Source: Bacteriovorax sp. (GTDB lineage Bacteria; Bdellovibrionota; Bacteriovoracia; Bacteriovoracales; Bacteriovoracaceae). From it: DNA of 64,000 nt. The notes below the pieces were generated by a model. That model was not told where the DNA came from. It saw only the letters and a list, made by a program, of their open reading frames with translations, and searched no databases. Shown here piece after piece: positions 34,491-43,401 of the stretch. Each line of letters opens with the position of its first letter. Position 1 is the first letter of the stretch. The position numbers were made by a program, and so were the translations under genes. The stretch spans positions 34,749 through 98,748 of the forward strand of contig JACMPM010000136.1 of assembly GCA_014377485.1 (NCBI GenBank), given 5' to 3'.

Positions 34491-35870
34491 CTATTCAAAA
34501 CCATATTCTTTATTTTCAGACATACCATTTCTTTTTAAACCAATTTGAAATTGATCAATTTCTTTTATTCTCCCGAGGAGACCCATCAATTCATTTAAGT
34601 TATCAATCTTTTTTCCATTGATGTTACAGATAATGTCATTTTCCTGAATGTCGAGTTGTGAGTAGAGACTTCCCGCCACAACCTCTGTCATTTTGAAACA
34701 GAGAGAACCATCCGGATTTGTAATTTGTATGGCCTTCGCCTGAGTGAGGACGTCACTCATATTATTAATCATTGAATCGCGGAAAGCTCTTTTGATTTTG
34801 AAGCTGTTTCCAGTATTTTTGATATTGGGATTCATGCTTTTAAATAAAGATTTGCCGGCTTTGGCGGAAACTATATTTAAATTTGGCATCATCGGTTCAG
34901 CTTCAGCGTCAGTTTTTGCATATTCGCAATCACCAGTTTGAAGATTTTTAAGAATGAGTTTCATTCGATTAATTTTAGAAACTTCTGCCATTTCTTCAAG
35001 ACGTTCACCTTCTCGAACATTCATCAATTCTGCACTTCCACGAACCTGTACTGAGGCCACTGACTTTACTGAATCTTGCAACACTATAGTGTCTAAAAGT
35101 TTTATTTGAAGTGACGTAGGTTTGTCTGCATCCAAACATATAATGCTATCGATATCTTTTTTAGATGACAAGTTAGAAGATTTATCACTTTCTTTTGCAT
35201 TGAAGAGATTGGCCGAAGTGATTTTGTTAATATCTTGTAAAGTAGTGTCAACCCTTTCTAAAGGAATAGAAATAGAAGGACGGGGCGTTTTAACAATCGG
35301 AGGTGCTCGGTTGATGAACAGTGCAATATTTTTCCCCATCATATAAGTAATGACTACAACTAAAAGAATAATAAAAACTGCATGAACTTTTCCTCGAGTA
35401 TAAGGAGAAAATAGACGAAGAACGAAGTCGTTCCAGCTAAATTTTTCAAAGCTATTGATAGGTGATTTTCCTGCCAATGAAGCTTTTATTTTATTGGTAG
35501 CTTCAAGGCGGCTAAATTTAGGAAATTTAAATTTAAATTTGCTAGATTTGTCAGAGGCCCTGGGAAACGTCATTTCCTCGAATTTAAATTGAGGATTTGT
35601 AGTATCTGCCGACTCGTCGGATTGTTCATGATTTACAGAACCAGTATTTTCCTCTGCCTCATTGGCTGCATCTTGCAATTCATTTTTATATTGATTTATA
35701 TTAAAGCCACCAAGGGTTTTCTCTGCGAAATCTTCGGGACTTTCATCGGAATCATATTCTGAATGATCAGTGCCATCCTCGTGATTATCACCGTTAGAAC
35801 TTTCAGATTCTGTACGTTTTGACTTCCTGAAGCGATCAAGAAAGCCAAAATTAAAAGTAAACTTTTTCAT
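34491..35870 (-). CDS. gspC: Type II secretion protein GspC with long cytoplasmic extension
   Basis: GspC connects the inner platform to the secretin. One membrane segment (VFIILLVVVITYMMG, residues ~165-179) is followed by a periplasmic homology region domain and a C-terminal PDZ domain (LYSQLDIQENDIICNINGKKI). Before the membrane lie ~160 cytoplasmic residues, whereas well-studied GspC proteins have only ~20: an acidic disordered stretch (EDGTDHSEYDSDESPEDF) and a FKFKFPKF patch. It is the first gene of the gsp operon and has a promoter candidate and a leader mini-ORF upstream. Confidence 0.92.
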   Translation of the reverse strand: MKKFTFNFGFLDRFRKSKRTESESSNGDNHEDGTDHSEYDSDESPEDFAEKTLGGFNINQYKNELQDAANEAEENTGSVNHEQSDESADTTNPQFKFEEMTFPRASDKSSKFKFKFPKFSRLEATNKIKASLAGKSPINSFEKFSWNDFVLRLFSPYTRGKVHAVFIILLVVVITYMMGKNIALFINRAPPIVKTPRPSISIPLERVDTTLQDINKITSANLFNAKESDKSSNLSSKKDIDSIICLDADKPTSLQIKLLDTIVLQDSVKSVASVQVRGSAELMNVREGERLEEMAEVSKINRMKLILKNLQTGDCEYAKTDAEAEPMMPNLNIVSAKAGKSLFKSMNPNIKNTGNSFKIKRAFRDSMINNMSDVLTQAKAIQITNPDGSLCFKMTEVVAGSLYSQLDIQENDIICNINGKKIDNLNELMGLLGRIKEIDQFQIGLKRNGMSENKEYGFE

Positions 35871-35897
35871 TTTTTTAACTTCATGTTAATTTTGAAT

Positions 35898-35927
35898 CTA
35901 ATACTCAAATCCAAAGTCACCTTCCAT
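35898..35927 (-). other. Nine-codon mini-ORF in the gspC leader
   Basis: The predicted leader encodes M-E-G-D-F-G-F-E-Y-stop. Its ATG lies in the 6-nt loop of a small hairpin with TCACC/GGTGA arms. No Shine-Dalgarno precedes it. It could be a translated leader peptide, a remnant of an older gene or chance. Confidence 0.25.
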
Positions 35928-35955
35928 GGTGAAGCTTTTTTATTCTTATTCTTCT

Positions 35956-35984
35956 ATTCTAAGAAGTTAGACGATTCACAGCAA
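35956..35984 (-). promoter_or_regulatory. Candidate promoter of the gsp operon
   Basis: Leftward, TTGCTG (35979-35984) and TAGAAT (35956-35961, five of six consensus bases) are 17 nt apart and 86 nt upstream of the gspC ATG. The -35 match is weak (three of six). It is the best sigma-70-type candidate in this 271-base divergent region. Confidence 0.4.
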
Positions 35985-36141
35985 GAGAAATAACAAGTTA
36001 AATAAAAAGATAAATAATGTACCTAAAGTTGAGTGAAATAGGGGAGTAATGTCTTTTACTTTCCTTTTAAGAAAGATTGAGTATTCTATTATTGAAATGA
36101 GAATAAATGAGTAAAATAGATTAAATAAAAGGTGACAAAAA

Positions 36142-37911
36142 ATGGCAAGTAACGAGTCTGGCAATTTTCAATCAGTAGTAGGTGGATTCTTTTTTGGAGA
36201 AATAAATGAAAGTTTAGTTTTTCCTTTCCCAAATTTTTCTGACTCTCAAGTTGAAATAGCAAAAGAGATGACTTCGGCAATTGATCAATTCGCAAAAGAT
36301 AATATCAATGGCGAAAAGTTTGATAATGAATCTCATATCCCAGATGATGTTATTGCGGGCCTTGGCGAAATGGGGCTTCTTGGTTTAGCCGTCCCTGAAG
36401 AGCTAGGCGGACTAGGACTTGATTATACACTTTATTGCAGAGTCTTCGCTCAAGTAGCAGCACACGATGCTTCTTGCGCCACAATGGTTGGTGCCCACCA
36501 GTCTATTGGTTACCGTGCTCTTTTAAATGAAGGGACTGTTGAACAGAAAAAAAAATGGCTTCCACTTCTGGCAACAGGAAAAGTTATCGCATCTTTCTGC
36601 TTAACTGAGCCAGGATCAGGATCAGACGCTTATTCAATTAAAACTAAAGCTGTGGATAATAATGATGGGACCTTTACTATTACAGGTCAAAAATTATGGA
36701 TAACAAATGCAGGTATGGCCGGTTTTTATTCTGTTTTCTGTAAAACTGATCACCAAGTTGATGGTAAGACAGTGGAAAAAATTTCCTGTTTTATTGTAGA
36801 AAAAGAAAGAGCAGGTGTCACATTTGGCGAGAAAGAAAATAAAATGGGGATTCGCGGAAGTGAGACTCGCGCTGTTTATTTTGATAAAGTTATCGTTCCC
36901 AAAGAAAATATTCTAGGTCAACTAGGCCAAGGTTTTAAGATTGCCATGAATGTTCTAAATTCAGGACGTCTCTCTCTTGGTGCAGGCTGTGTTGCTGGAA
37001 TGAAAACAATTTTAAAACTCTCAGCTGAGCACGCTGCCAATAGAAAACAATTCGATCGTCCCATTTCTGAATTCGGATTGATACAATCTAAATTAGCAAA
37101 AATGGCAGAGATGACTTATGCCGTAGAAAGCGTAGTTTATTTATCGACTGGAAATATGACGAAAGGTATGAACGATTACTATATGGAGACTGCAGTCTGT
37201 AAAGTTTTCGGATCTGAGTGTCTTTGGAAAACAATCGACATGGGAATGCAGATAGCGGCCGGGAACGGATATATGAAAGAGTATCCTTATGAGAGAATCA
37301 TGAGAGACTCAAGAATTCAGTTAATTTTCGAAGGAACTAACGAAATTCTTCGCTGTCTTCTCGCTTTGTCTGGTGTACGTGGACCTTCTGAAGATTTGAA
37401 AGCGCTGGGAAAAATTTCTGAAGTTTCATCAGCTCTTGCTGATCCAATTAAATCTTTAGGTGTATTTACTAAATTTGCCCGCAAACGCATTTCAAATATG
37501 ATGGGATCGCAACATTTAACAAAAGCTCACCCTGAATTAAAAGAACAAGCAGATAAGTTTTCTTCATGTTTAGGTAAATTCGCCATAGCGGTGGAAGATT
37601 GTCTAATTAAATACGGGAAAACAATTATAGATAATGAACTACCTCAAGGCCGTCTCGCAGATATGGTTATTGATCTCTATGTTATGTGTGCAGTTATTTC
37701 TCGTACAACTGCTATTTTAAACAGCTCAAAAGCAACTCAAGACCAAAAAGATTATGTACTTCGTATGAGCAAACAGATTTGCAAAGACTCACGTAGATCA
37801 TTTACTAGAAACGTTAGAAGTATGGCAAAAAATAGTGACAAGACTGTCATTAAAATTTCTGAATCCGTAGTAAAGTACGGGGGATACGGACTTGATATTA
37901 TCGATTTTTAA
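36142..37911 (+). CDS. Acyl-CoA dehydrogenase
   Basis: The FAD enzyme catalyses the first oxidation step of fatty-acyl-CoA degradation. The 589-residue length, with an extra C-terminal helical region after residue ~430, resembles the very-long-chain/ACAD9 type. Motifs include GLAVPEELGGLGL, FCLTEPGSGSDA, WITNAG, GLGQGFKIAMNVL-like QLGQGFKIAMNVLNSGR and the catalytic Glu397 in FEGTNEILR. Chain-length preference is inferred from length only. The last 20 bases overlap the following lipoprotein gene. No other beta-oxidation genes are near. Confidence 0.94.
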   Translation: MASNESGNFQSVVGGFFFGEINESLVFPFPNFSDSQVEIAKEMTSAIDQFAKDNINGEKFDNESHIPDDVIAGLGEMGLLGLAVPEELGGLGLDYTLYCRVFAQVAAHDASCATMVGAHQSIGYRALLNEGTVEQKKKWLPLLATGKVIASFCLTEPGSGSDAYSIKTKAVDNNDGTFTITGQKLWITNAGMAGFYSVFCKTDHQVDGKTVEKISCFIVEKERAGVTFGEKENKMGIRGSETRAVYFDKVIVPKENILGQLGQGFKIAMNVLNSGRLSLGAGCVAGMKTILKLSAEHAANRKQFDRPISEFGLIQSKLAKMAEMTYAVESVVYLSTGNMTKGMNDYYMETAVCKVFGSECLWKTIDMGMQIAAGNGYMKEYPYERIMRDSRIQLIFEGTNEILRCLLALSGVRGPSEDLKALGKISEVSSALADPIKSLGVFTKFARKRISNMMGSQHLTKAHPELKEQADKFSSCLGKFAIAVEDCLIKYGKTIIDNELPQGRLADMVIDLYVMCAVISRTTAILNSSKATQDQKDYVLRMSKQICKDSRRSFTRNVRSMAKNSDKTVIKISESVVKYGGYGLDIIDF

Positions 37912-39661
37912 TAAAAAATCATTAGTTTCTAATATTTTGCTGGCGAGTTTTCTCGCCAGTTGTTCTCACCAAAAAAAGATCAGTTCAACTGCCCTAATCC
38001 AACCTCTAAGAGAAGAAGCTCCCAAGTATTTAATGGGTCCCGAAGTCCCTTCTAAAATTTTTGTCGATAAAACAGAAGAGTACGGACTAAAGGATGTGCA
38101 GGCAGTTCATCTTTATGCCGTTGATGTCAATCGCGACGGGTATACAGATCTCGTTACCCTGGAAGATTTTTATTCAGCTCCAAAATTTTATTTTTTTAAT
38201 CCCACAACTCGTAAATTTGTTTTAGGCCCAAGTCCTTTTGACAGTTTAGTTCGAGGTTCTTATTTAAATTTTGTCGATTTGGATCACGACGGAATTTACG
38301 ACGTCATTGTAGGAACTCTGAATCAAAAAACTGAGATGACCCAATACCCAGCTCGTATTTTTAAAGGAATTATTGAAAATAAAGTTCTCCATTATAAAGA
38401 ACAGTCCCCACTTCCAACCGGACTTCTTCCTACTGCAAGTATTGTGGCCCTCGATTTTGATTTGGATGGAGAGTTGGATTTATTTTTATCAAATTGGTTT
38501 TCTTACAAAGATAAAAATCCCAAACCAGTTCCCGATTTATTATTAAAAGGCTCTGGATTTAATTTCACCGACAACTCCAATAGTTTGCGAGGTGAATATG
38601 ATTATAATAAAACTGATAAAGTTTACACAAATGCCACTCCAACTTTTGGTGCTTCTGTTTGTGATGTGGATAAGAATGGCTTTCCCGACATCTTAACTTC
38701 AAGTTCAAATGGATATTACAATAAATTATGGCTTAACTTAGAAGGTAAAAATTTTGTCAATTACGGTGCTGAATCAGGTTATGCTGCTGATGAAGATGGT
38801 AGCCCAGAAACACACGGTGGTGGGAATTCATTTTTTAGCCTTTGTGGCGATTATAATAACGATGGCATTATAGATATCGTCGTCGGAAATATGTCTCGCG
38901 ATAGCGACCCCGAATCCCGCGATAAATCCAGTGTTCTCTCAGGGACCAGCAAAACATTTCCTCCCAAATTTATTCGCTCTGAATTTCTTCACGCCGCACA
39001 GAAAACGAAATGGTCTGAAGGAGATCATCGTGGTGTGTGGATAGATTATAATCTCGACGGCCTGAGTGATTTAATTATTGATAACTCTGGTTTTCCTCCG
39101 GACTCACGATTGGTTTTTTTTGAGCAAGCTTCCGATCATGCCTTTGAGGATAAATCTCGGGAACTCGGTATAAATGTGATGAACCCTTCGGGTACAGTTA
39201 CGATAGATGTGAATCAAGATGGAGTGATGGATTTTATTACCGGGCAAAGTAAAATTCGCGCAGGAGACATAAATAATCGCATTTATCTTTTTGAAAACCA
39301 AACGAAAAGAGAGGGAAGGGGATCAGTTCGATTTCATCTTCAGGCAAAAAATAGTAATTATCATGGAATTTCTTCAGATATGTGGCTGACATCAAATAAG
39401 CAGACTCGTTTTTTTAATGTCGAGTACAACAGTGGTTCTCTTCCTTCGCAAAATGAAGAAGGAGCTTATTTTGCTTTCGATAAAGAGACTCCTAAATACG
39501 TCGGTGTGAGATGGAGTTATGCAGTCACAGATCGATTAAATCGTTTAGTTCCTGTTGTAAAAAAATATAATTTAACTAAATTAAAACTAAAAGGTTTGCA
39601 TACTGAGCTCAATTTGTGCGAAGACGGACGAATTCTCCCTCGAAAAAAGAATTGTTATTAA
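37892..39661 (+). CDS. FG-GAP/VCBS-repeat lipoprotein
   Basis: The gene starts at a TTG (37892) inside the end of the acyl-CoA dehydrogenase gene, with a GGGGGA stretch 7 nt upstream; no ATG lies nearby. The N-terminus has a hydrophobic core and lipobox LASC, so Cys24 should be lipidated. The body carries at least seven calcium-binding FG-GAP-type repeats of form DxNxDGxxDL (DVNRDGYTDLV, DLDHDGIYDVI, DFDLDGELDLF, DVDKNGFPDIL, DYNNDGIIDIV, DYNLDGLSDLI, DVNQDGVMDFI), predicting a beta-propeller exposed at the cell surface or in the periplasm. The family often mediates adhesion or ligand binding; the ligand is unknown. Confidence 0.9.
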   Translation: MILSIFNKKSLVSNILLASFLASCSHQKKISSTALIQPLREEAPKYLMGPEVPSKIFVDKTEEYGLKDVQAVHLYAVDVNRDGYTDLVTLEDFYSAPKFYFFNPTTRKFVLGPSPFDSLVRGSYLNFVDLDHDGIYDVIVGTLNQKTEMTQYPARIFKGIIENKVLHYKEQSPLPTGLLPTASIVALDFDLDGELDLFLSNWFSYKDKNPKPVPDLLLKGSGFNFTDNSNSLRGEYDYNKTDKVYTNATPTFGASVCDVDKNGFPDILTSSSNGYYNKLWLNLEGKNFVNYGAESGYAADEDGSPETHGGGNSFFSLCGDYNNDGIIDIVVGNMSRDSDPESRDKSSVLSGTSKTFPPKFIRSEFLHAAQKTKWSEGDHRGVWIDYNLDGLSDLIIDNSGFPPDSRLVFFEQASDHAFEDKSRELGINVMNPSGTVTIDVNQDGVMDFITGQSKIRAGDINNRIYLFENQTKREGRGSVRFHLQAKNSNYHGISSDMWLTSNKQTRFFNVEYNSGSLPSQNEEGAYFAFDKETPKYVGVRWSYAVTDRLNRLVPVVKKYNLTKLKLKGLHTELNLCEDGRILPRKKNCY

Positions 39662-39756
39662 GACGGGACGACTTGGCTCCGCATCAAAAAAATAATTATT
39701 GCAGTTACTTAATATTTAAATCAATAACTAACCCATCAATCATTTCATTTTCCTGA

Positions 39757-40560
39757 TTATTTTTTCCTTACAATATCCGCCAACCCTTTAATTCTCTCCG
39801 GCATTTTTTTGTAATTAAGCGTGCTCATATAAATTTGAGACGAAGGAAGGCCTGCCACTTCATGGACTTTCAAATGATCTTCTTTTCTAATGAGATGATC
39901 AGGGACGATGGCAATACCAACATCATTTTTGACTAGAGAGATAATCGAATCAAAAGAATCCACCATGATAATAGTTTCGCTTTTATTTTTGCTTATTTTA
40001 AAAAGATTATCGCCGTTAGAAAAAACTACCCAACGGTGCTCGTGTAGTTTTTTGCGGTTGATTTCGCCCTTGCCGATTAAAACTAATTTTTCTTCAAACA
40101 GTTTTAGTGAAGTGACTAATTCCGATTGAATATTATCAGTCCCAAAGATGACATCGTAACGACCTTCTTCGATTCCATTTTTAAGTTCTGGAATGTCTGC
40201 GACATGAACACTCACATCACGAATTTGTTGTTTTAAATATTCAGTCAAAAGGGGAGTGAACCAAGTTTTTAAAAGTCCTTCTAAAATTCCAATCGAGAGA
40301 GGAAGTTTATCTTCGCGTTCAAAAATTTGCAGCGAAGTTTTCTCAAAACTGAGTGAAGCCTGATAAAGCTCTTTACCTTTTTCAGAAAGGATAACTTTTT
40401 TAGATGAACGTATAATTAATTCTTCTTGAAGAGAATCTTCCAACAGTTTTATTTGGCGACTCACTGCTGATTGAGCAATGTTGAGTTCTTCGGCCGCTTT
40501 TGAGAAACTTGAATATTTCGCTGTTAGCATGAATGCTTTTAAATAGCGAAAATCAAGCAT
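39757..40560 (-). CDS. LysR-family transcriptional regulator
   Basis: The N-terminus is a LysR winged helix (MLDFRYLKAFMLTAKYSSFSKAAEELNIAQSAVSRQIKLLE, in segments LNIAQSAVSRQ and KAAEEL). The ~200-residue effector domain follows but is shorter than average (267 residues overall), lacking a C-terminal part. It overlaps the A-type Fe-S protein gene by 8 bases and is cotranscribed with it rather than divergent from a target operon, so its regulon is not evident. Coinducer unknown. Confidence 0.94.
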   Translation of the reverse strand: MLDFRYLKAFMLTAKYSSFSKAAEELNIAQSAVSRQIKLLEDSLQEELIIRSSKKVILSEKGKELYQASLSFEKTSLQIFEREDKLPLSIGILEGLLKTWFTPLLTEYLKQQIRDVSVHVADIPELKNGIEEGRYDVIFGTDNIQSELVTSLKLFEEKLVLIGKGEINRKKLHEHRWVVFSNGDNLFKISKNKSETIIMVDSFDSIISLVKNDVGIAIVPDHLIRKEDHLKVHEVAGLPSSQIYMSTLNYKKMPERIKGLADIVRKK

Positions 40561-40981
40561 CAGGAGCTCCCTCTTTTATTGGTGGTGCTTTTTCCGGAGC
40601 GGCCCTCCAAAACTTACCTTTGAATTCACCCTGTGCATGATTCACAATGACAAAACCTTCAGCGTCTTGCTCAAAGTCTTGCACGAAATCCACTGATGCT
40701 TCTTGTAAATAGAAGGCAGCAAAGGGATCGACTAGTACGTAAATTTCGTCTTCAGTGTTTGCGATGCGCACTTGAAAGTCATCTTCATTCAAATCAGTAA
40801 AGCCTGCAGCGTAAGTAAAGCCTTCACAGCCTTTACCAGAAACGACGATTCGAAAGTATTTACCGGCCAGTGTGAAATCATTTTCAATAATAAGTTTTAG
40901 TTGTGATAGCGCCCTATCGGTGAACATAATTACGGGCGGAAGCACTAAATCCCTATTAACTTTGTTTTGTTTAAAGGCCAT
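40553..40981 (-). CDS. HesB/IscA-like Fe-S protein lacking the C-terminal cysteines
   Basis: The fold is that of A-type Fe-S carriers: FTDRALSQLKLII, RIVVSGKGCEGFTYAAGF and the YLQEASVDFVQDF segment align with IscA/ErpA. The first cysteine is present (Cys52 from the preferred start), but the paired C-terminal CxC motif is replaced by EFKGKFW. It therefore probably cannot bind a cluster in the usual way. The track start at 41041 is 20 codons early; ATG 40981 opens MAFKQNK with GGGA upstream. It overlaps lysR by 8 bases. Confidence 0.85.
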   Translation of the reverse strand: MAFKQNKVNRDLVLPPVIMFTDRALSQLKLIIENDFTLAGKYFRIVVSGKGCEGFTYAAGFTDLNEDDFQVRIANTEDEIYVLVDPFAAFYLQEASVDFVQDFEQDAEGFVIVNHAQGEFKGKFWRAAPEKAPPIKEGAPDA

Positions 40982-41078
40982 GTGAATTTTCCCATGCGAT
41001 CTGATATTGAAAGTGTTATTGTAGCTCCGAGTACTATCCAACCAAAAAAGATTTTACAAGTCAAAAAAGGATTTTTTT

Positions 41079-42809
41079 ATGAAGCTAAGCTATAAACTCA
41101 TCATAGAAACCCCTTCGACGCACCAAGTGCGCGTTATTATCGAAGGAAAAAAAGAAAGTCTCGAGAAAACACTGGACTTTTTTCTTCCGCGCTGGAGCCC
41201 CGGCTCTTACATGATGCGAGAATATTCCAGAAATATATCCAGAATGGAAGCCTCAACAAAAAATGGCGAACGTCTTGATGTAGAACAAATCGACACTTCA
41301 GTTTTTAAAATAGACTGGAATAAAAGTGAATTAAAAAAAGAAGATGATTTCTTCACTCTATCCTACTGGGTTTATTGCCATGAACTTACTGTTCGAACCT
41401 CACACGTTGACGACTCCCATGCATTTTTACATCTCCCTACATTATTGATGGGAATAGTTAATACTTATATCGAAGACCCAACAATCGAACTTGTTTTTCC
41501 ACCGATCTGGTCACATTTAACTACTGGTTTAAAAGATATTTCTGTTAAGCGCGAAGTCTTTATATACACTGCTCCGAACTACGATGATTTGATTGATTCA
41601 CCAATTGAAATTGGTTGTCATGAAACAGACGGTTTTCAAGTGATGGGCATTGATCATCACTTAGCTTTTTATGGAGCGCAACTTCCCCATAAAGAAAATA
41701 TTAAAGAAGACACCAAAAAAATTGTTGAACATATTGGAACTTTCATGGGTGGATTACCTTATGCAAAGTACTCCTTTATAACTCATTTCTCTCCGGGAGT
41801 TTTTGGAGGATTAGAGCATGCAAATTCTACAGCTCTTCAATTTTGCCCAACTCAAATTACCAACCGCAAGGGATATGTAAATTATCTTGCTCTTGTTGCT
41901 CATGAGTATTTCCACACGTGGAATGTTAAGCGCATCCGCCCCTTGGAGTTAGGCCCGTTTCATTATTTAAAAGAAGCACACACTAAATTATTATGGCTGG
42001 CCGAAGGTTTGACATCTTTAATGGACGATCTTTTTATCTATCGTATGGGGCTTATCACTCTTGAAGAATACCTGGACATGCAAAAAGAAAATTTAAACCG
42101 TTATTATGCAACTCCAGGAAAGAAATTTCATTCATTGGATGAATCTTCTTATAATGCCTGGATTAAGCTTTATCGCCCTGACGAAAACTCAAATAATTCG
42201 AGCATAAGTTATTACTTAAAAGGCGGGATTGTTTTCTTTGCACTCAATATTTTATTGAGTGAAAAAAATAAAAGCATCAACGATTTTTTAAGTCTGCTTT
42301 GGAGAGATTACCAACAAAATCCTGAACGCGGATTAACTGCTGATCAAGTTTACAGAATGATCGAAGAAGTAGGGGGCAGTGATGTCCGCAATAAATTTGA
42401 AGTGATGACTTCTACCACTGAAGACATAGACCTTGAAACTATTTGCTCTAAAGCAGGACTTCGTTTTGATTGGGAAAAAGGAGAAGTTCCCTGGCTTGGG
42501 ATTGAGCCAGATTTTAAAGGAGACAGCGTATACATAAAGTCCGTAATGCTTGATGGACCTGCATTTAAAGCAGGCTTAAATGCAGGGGACGAGATTATAG
42601 CAATTAATGGAATGAGAATATTAAAAGACCGATTTAATGAACATGCTAAATTTTTAAGAATTAATGAAAATTATAATATTACGGTTTGCAGGTTGTCCCT
42701 CATTCATAATATTTCTTTAATTGCAGGAGTCGTACCTGCAAAATTAAAAGGGATTGTAGTTATTGATAAGGCGTTGACTGAAAAAGTATTCAATCCAAAA
42801 ACAAATTAA
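41079..42809 (+). CDS. M61-family (glycyl aminopeptidase-like) metallopeptidase with PDZ domain
   Basis: The 576-residue product has the peptidase M61 architecture: an N-terminal beta domain (PRWSPGSYMMREYSRNI is the M61 hallmark), a thermolysin-like zinc domain with HEYFH (residues 275-279) in VAHEYFHTWNVKRIRP and Glu309 in WLAEGLTS, and a C-terminal PDZ domain (GPAFKAGLNAGDEIIAING). No signal peptide is evident, so it is probably cytoplasmic. Known members release N-terminal glycine or alanine. An AAAGGA ribosome site supports the ATG; a strong terminator follows. Confidence 0.94.
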   Translation: MKLSYKLIIETPSTHQVRVIIEGKKESLEKTLDFFLPRWSPGSYMMREYSRNISRMEASTKNGERLDVEQIDTSVFKIDWNKSELKKEDDFFTLSYWVYCHELTVRTSHVDDSHAFLHLPTLLMGIVNTYIEDPTIELVFPPIWSHLTTGLKDISVKREVFIYTAPNYDDLIDSPIEIGCHETDGFQVMGIDHHLAFYGAQLPHKENIKEDTKKIVEHIGTFMGGLPYAKYSFITHFSPGVFGGLEHANSTALQFCPTQITNRKGYVNYLALVAHEYFHTWNVKRIRPLELGPFHYLKEAHTKLLWLAEGLTSLMDDLFIYRMGLITLEEYLDMQKENLNRYYATPGKKFHSLDESSYNAWIKLYRPDENSNNSSISYYLKGGIVFFALNILLSEKNKSINDFLSLLWRDYQQNPERGLTADQVYRMIEEVGGSDVRNKFEVMTSTTEDIDLETICSKAGLRFDWEKGEVPWLGIEPDFKGDSVYIKSVMLDGPAFKAGLNAGDEIIAINGMRILKDRFNEHAKFLRINENYNITVCRLSLIHNISLIAGVVPAKLKGIVVIDKALTEKVFNPKTN

Positions 42810-42813
42810 AAGT

Positions 42814-42850
42814 AGAATTCACAAAGCAGACTATCTGCTTTGTGAATTCT
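42814..42850. terminator. Bidirectional intrinsic terminator
   Basis: A perfect 16-bp stem, AGAATTCACAAAGCAG and CTGCTTTGTGAATTCT, with a 5-nt loop, lies between the convergent M61 and secreted-protein genes. A/T-rich flanks on both sides (TTAAAAGT on the left, AAAAAATTA on the right) allow termination in either direction. Confidence 0.75.
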
Positions 42851-42856
42851 AAAAAA

Positions 42857-43282
42857 TTACTTATTAGAAACTTGTTGATCGCATTTTAATTTATACATTT
42901 CTTGCAATTGTCCAATAATATTATTTCTGTAAACAACACCGTATTTAAGACCCGCATCGTTTCTATTGATATGTACTTGAAGTTGTCCTTCACCTGCTCT
43001 TTGCTCAGAACAAATCCAAACAATTTCTTCACCTGTGAATTTACTTTTTTGATTTTTTCCTTCAAGACATTTAAGAGTGTGATCATTTTTTGGACCTTCA
43101 CTGATTAATCCCACGAATGTATTTGGATTCATTATTGCTTCAATAGATAGTTGAGTTTTTTCTTTTTTATTTGAACAGTTTTCAAACTTTTCTTCGTACA
43201 CAATTCCACCGCTAACTGAAGGTCCTGCAACTGCTATTGAAGTTATGCTTAAGAAGCTTATCGATAATAAAAATGCTTTCAT
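42857..43282 (-). CDS. Small secreted protein of unknown function
   Basis: The 141-residue product has a signal peptide (MKAFLLSISFLSITSIAVAG) and a beta-rich mature part with four cysteines (ENCSNKK, LKCLEG, WICSEQ, LKCDQQ), likely two disulfides in the periplasm. No domain is recognised. It diverges from the TIGR02147 gene, and the two share a 119-base upstream region. Confidence 0.65.
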   Translation of the reverse strand: MKAFLLSISFLSITSIAVAGPSVSGGIVYEEKFENCSNKKEKTQLSIEAIMNPNTFVGLISEGPKNDHTLKCLEGKNQKSKFTGEEIVWICSEQRAGEGQLQVHINRNDAGLKYGVVYRNNIIGQLQEMYKLKCDQQVSNK

Positions 43283-43341
43283 AAAAATCTCCCGATTTAT
43301 TTTTTTGTTGCCCCCTTATACAAAAAACAGGGTCAGTGTGA

Positions 43342-43390
43342 TATATATTTAATATATAACAATGCACAAGTTAGTTAATAAATTATTAAC
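43342..43390. promoter_or_regulatory. Pair of 17-bp palindromes before the TIGR02147 gene
   Basis: TATATATT-T-AATATATA (43342-43358) and GTTAATAA-A-TTATTAAC (43374-43390) are each perfect 8+1+8 inverted repeats, with centres 32 bp apart, about three helical turns. The second directly abuts the AAGGAG ribosome site of the regulator gene. Such placement suits autoregulation by a dimeric repressor, but short A/T palindromes also arise by chance in this AT-rich DNA. Confidence 0.4.
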
Positions 43391-43401
43391 AAGGAGTCTG
43401 A

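Noticed and set aside
35917-35940. Hairpin followed by T6 on the plus strand upstream of gspC
   Set aside because: It has terminator form only in the rightward direction, where no gene lies upstream; the stem is 5 bp. Treated as part of the leader mini-ORF instead.
35976-36295. Hydrophobic leftward ORFs in the gspC/acyl-CoA dehydrogenase gap
   Set aside because: Low-complexity translations of AT-rich DNA that extend into the dehydrogenase gene; no ribosome site.
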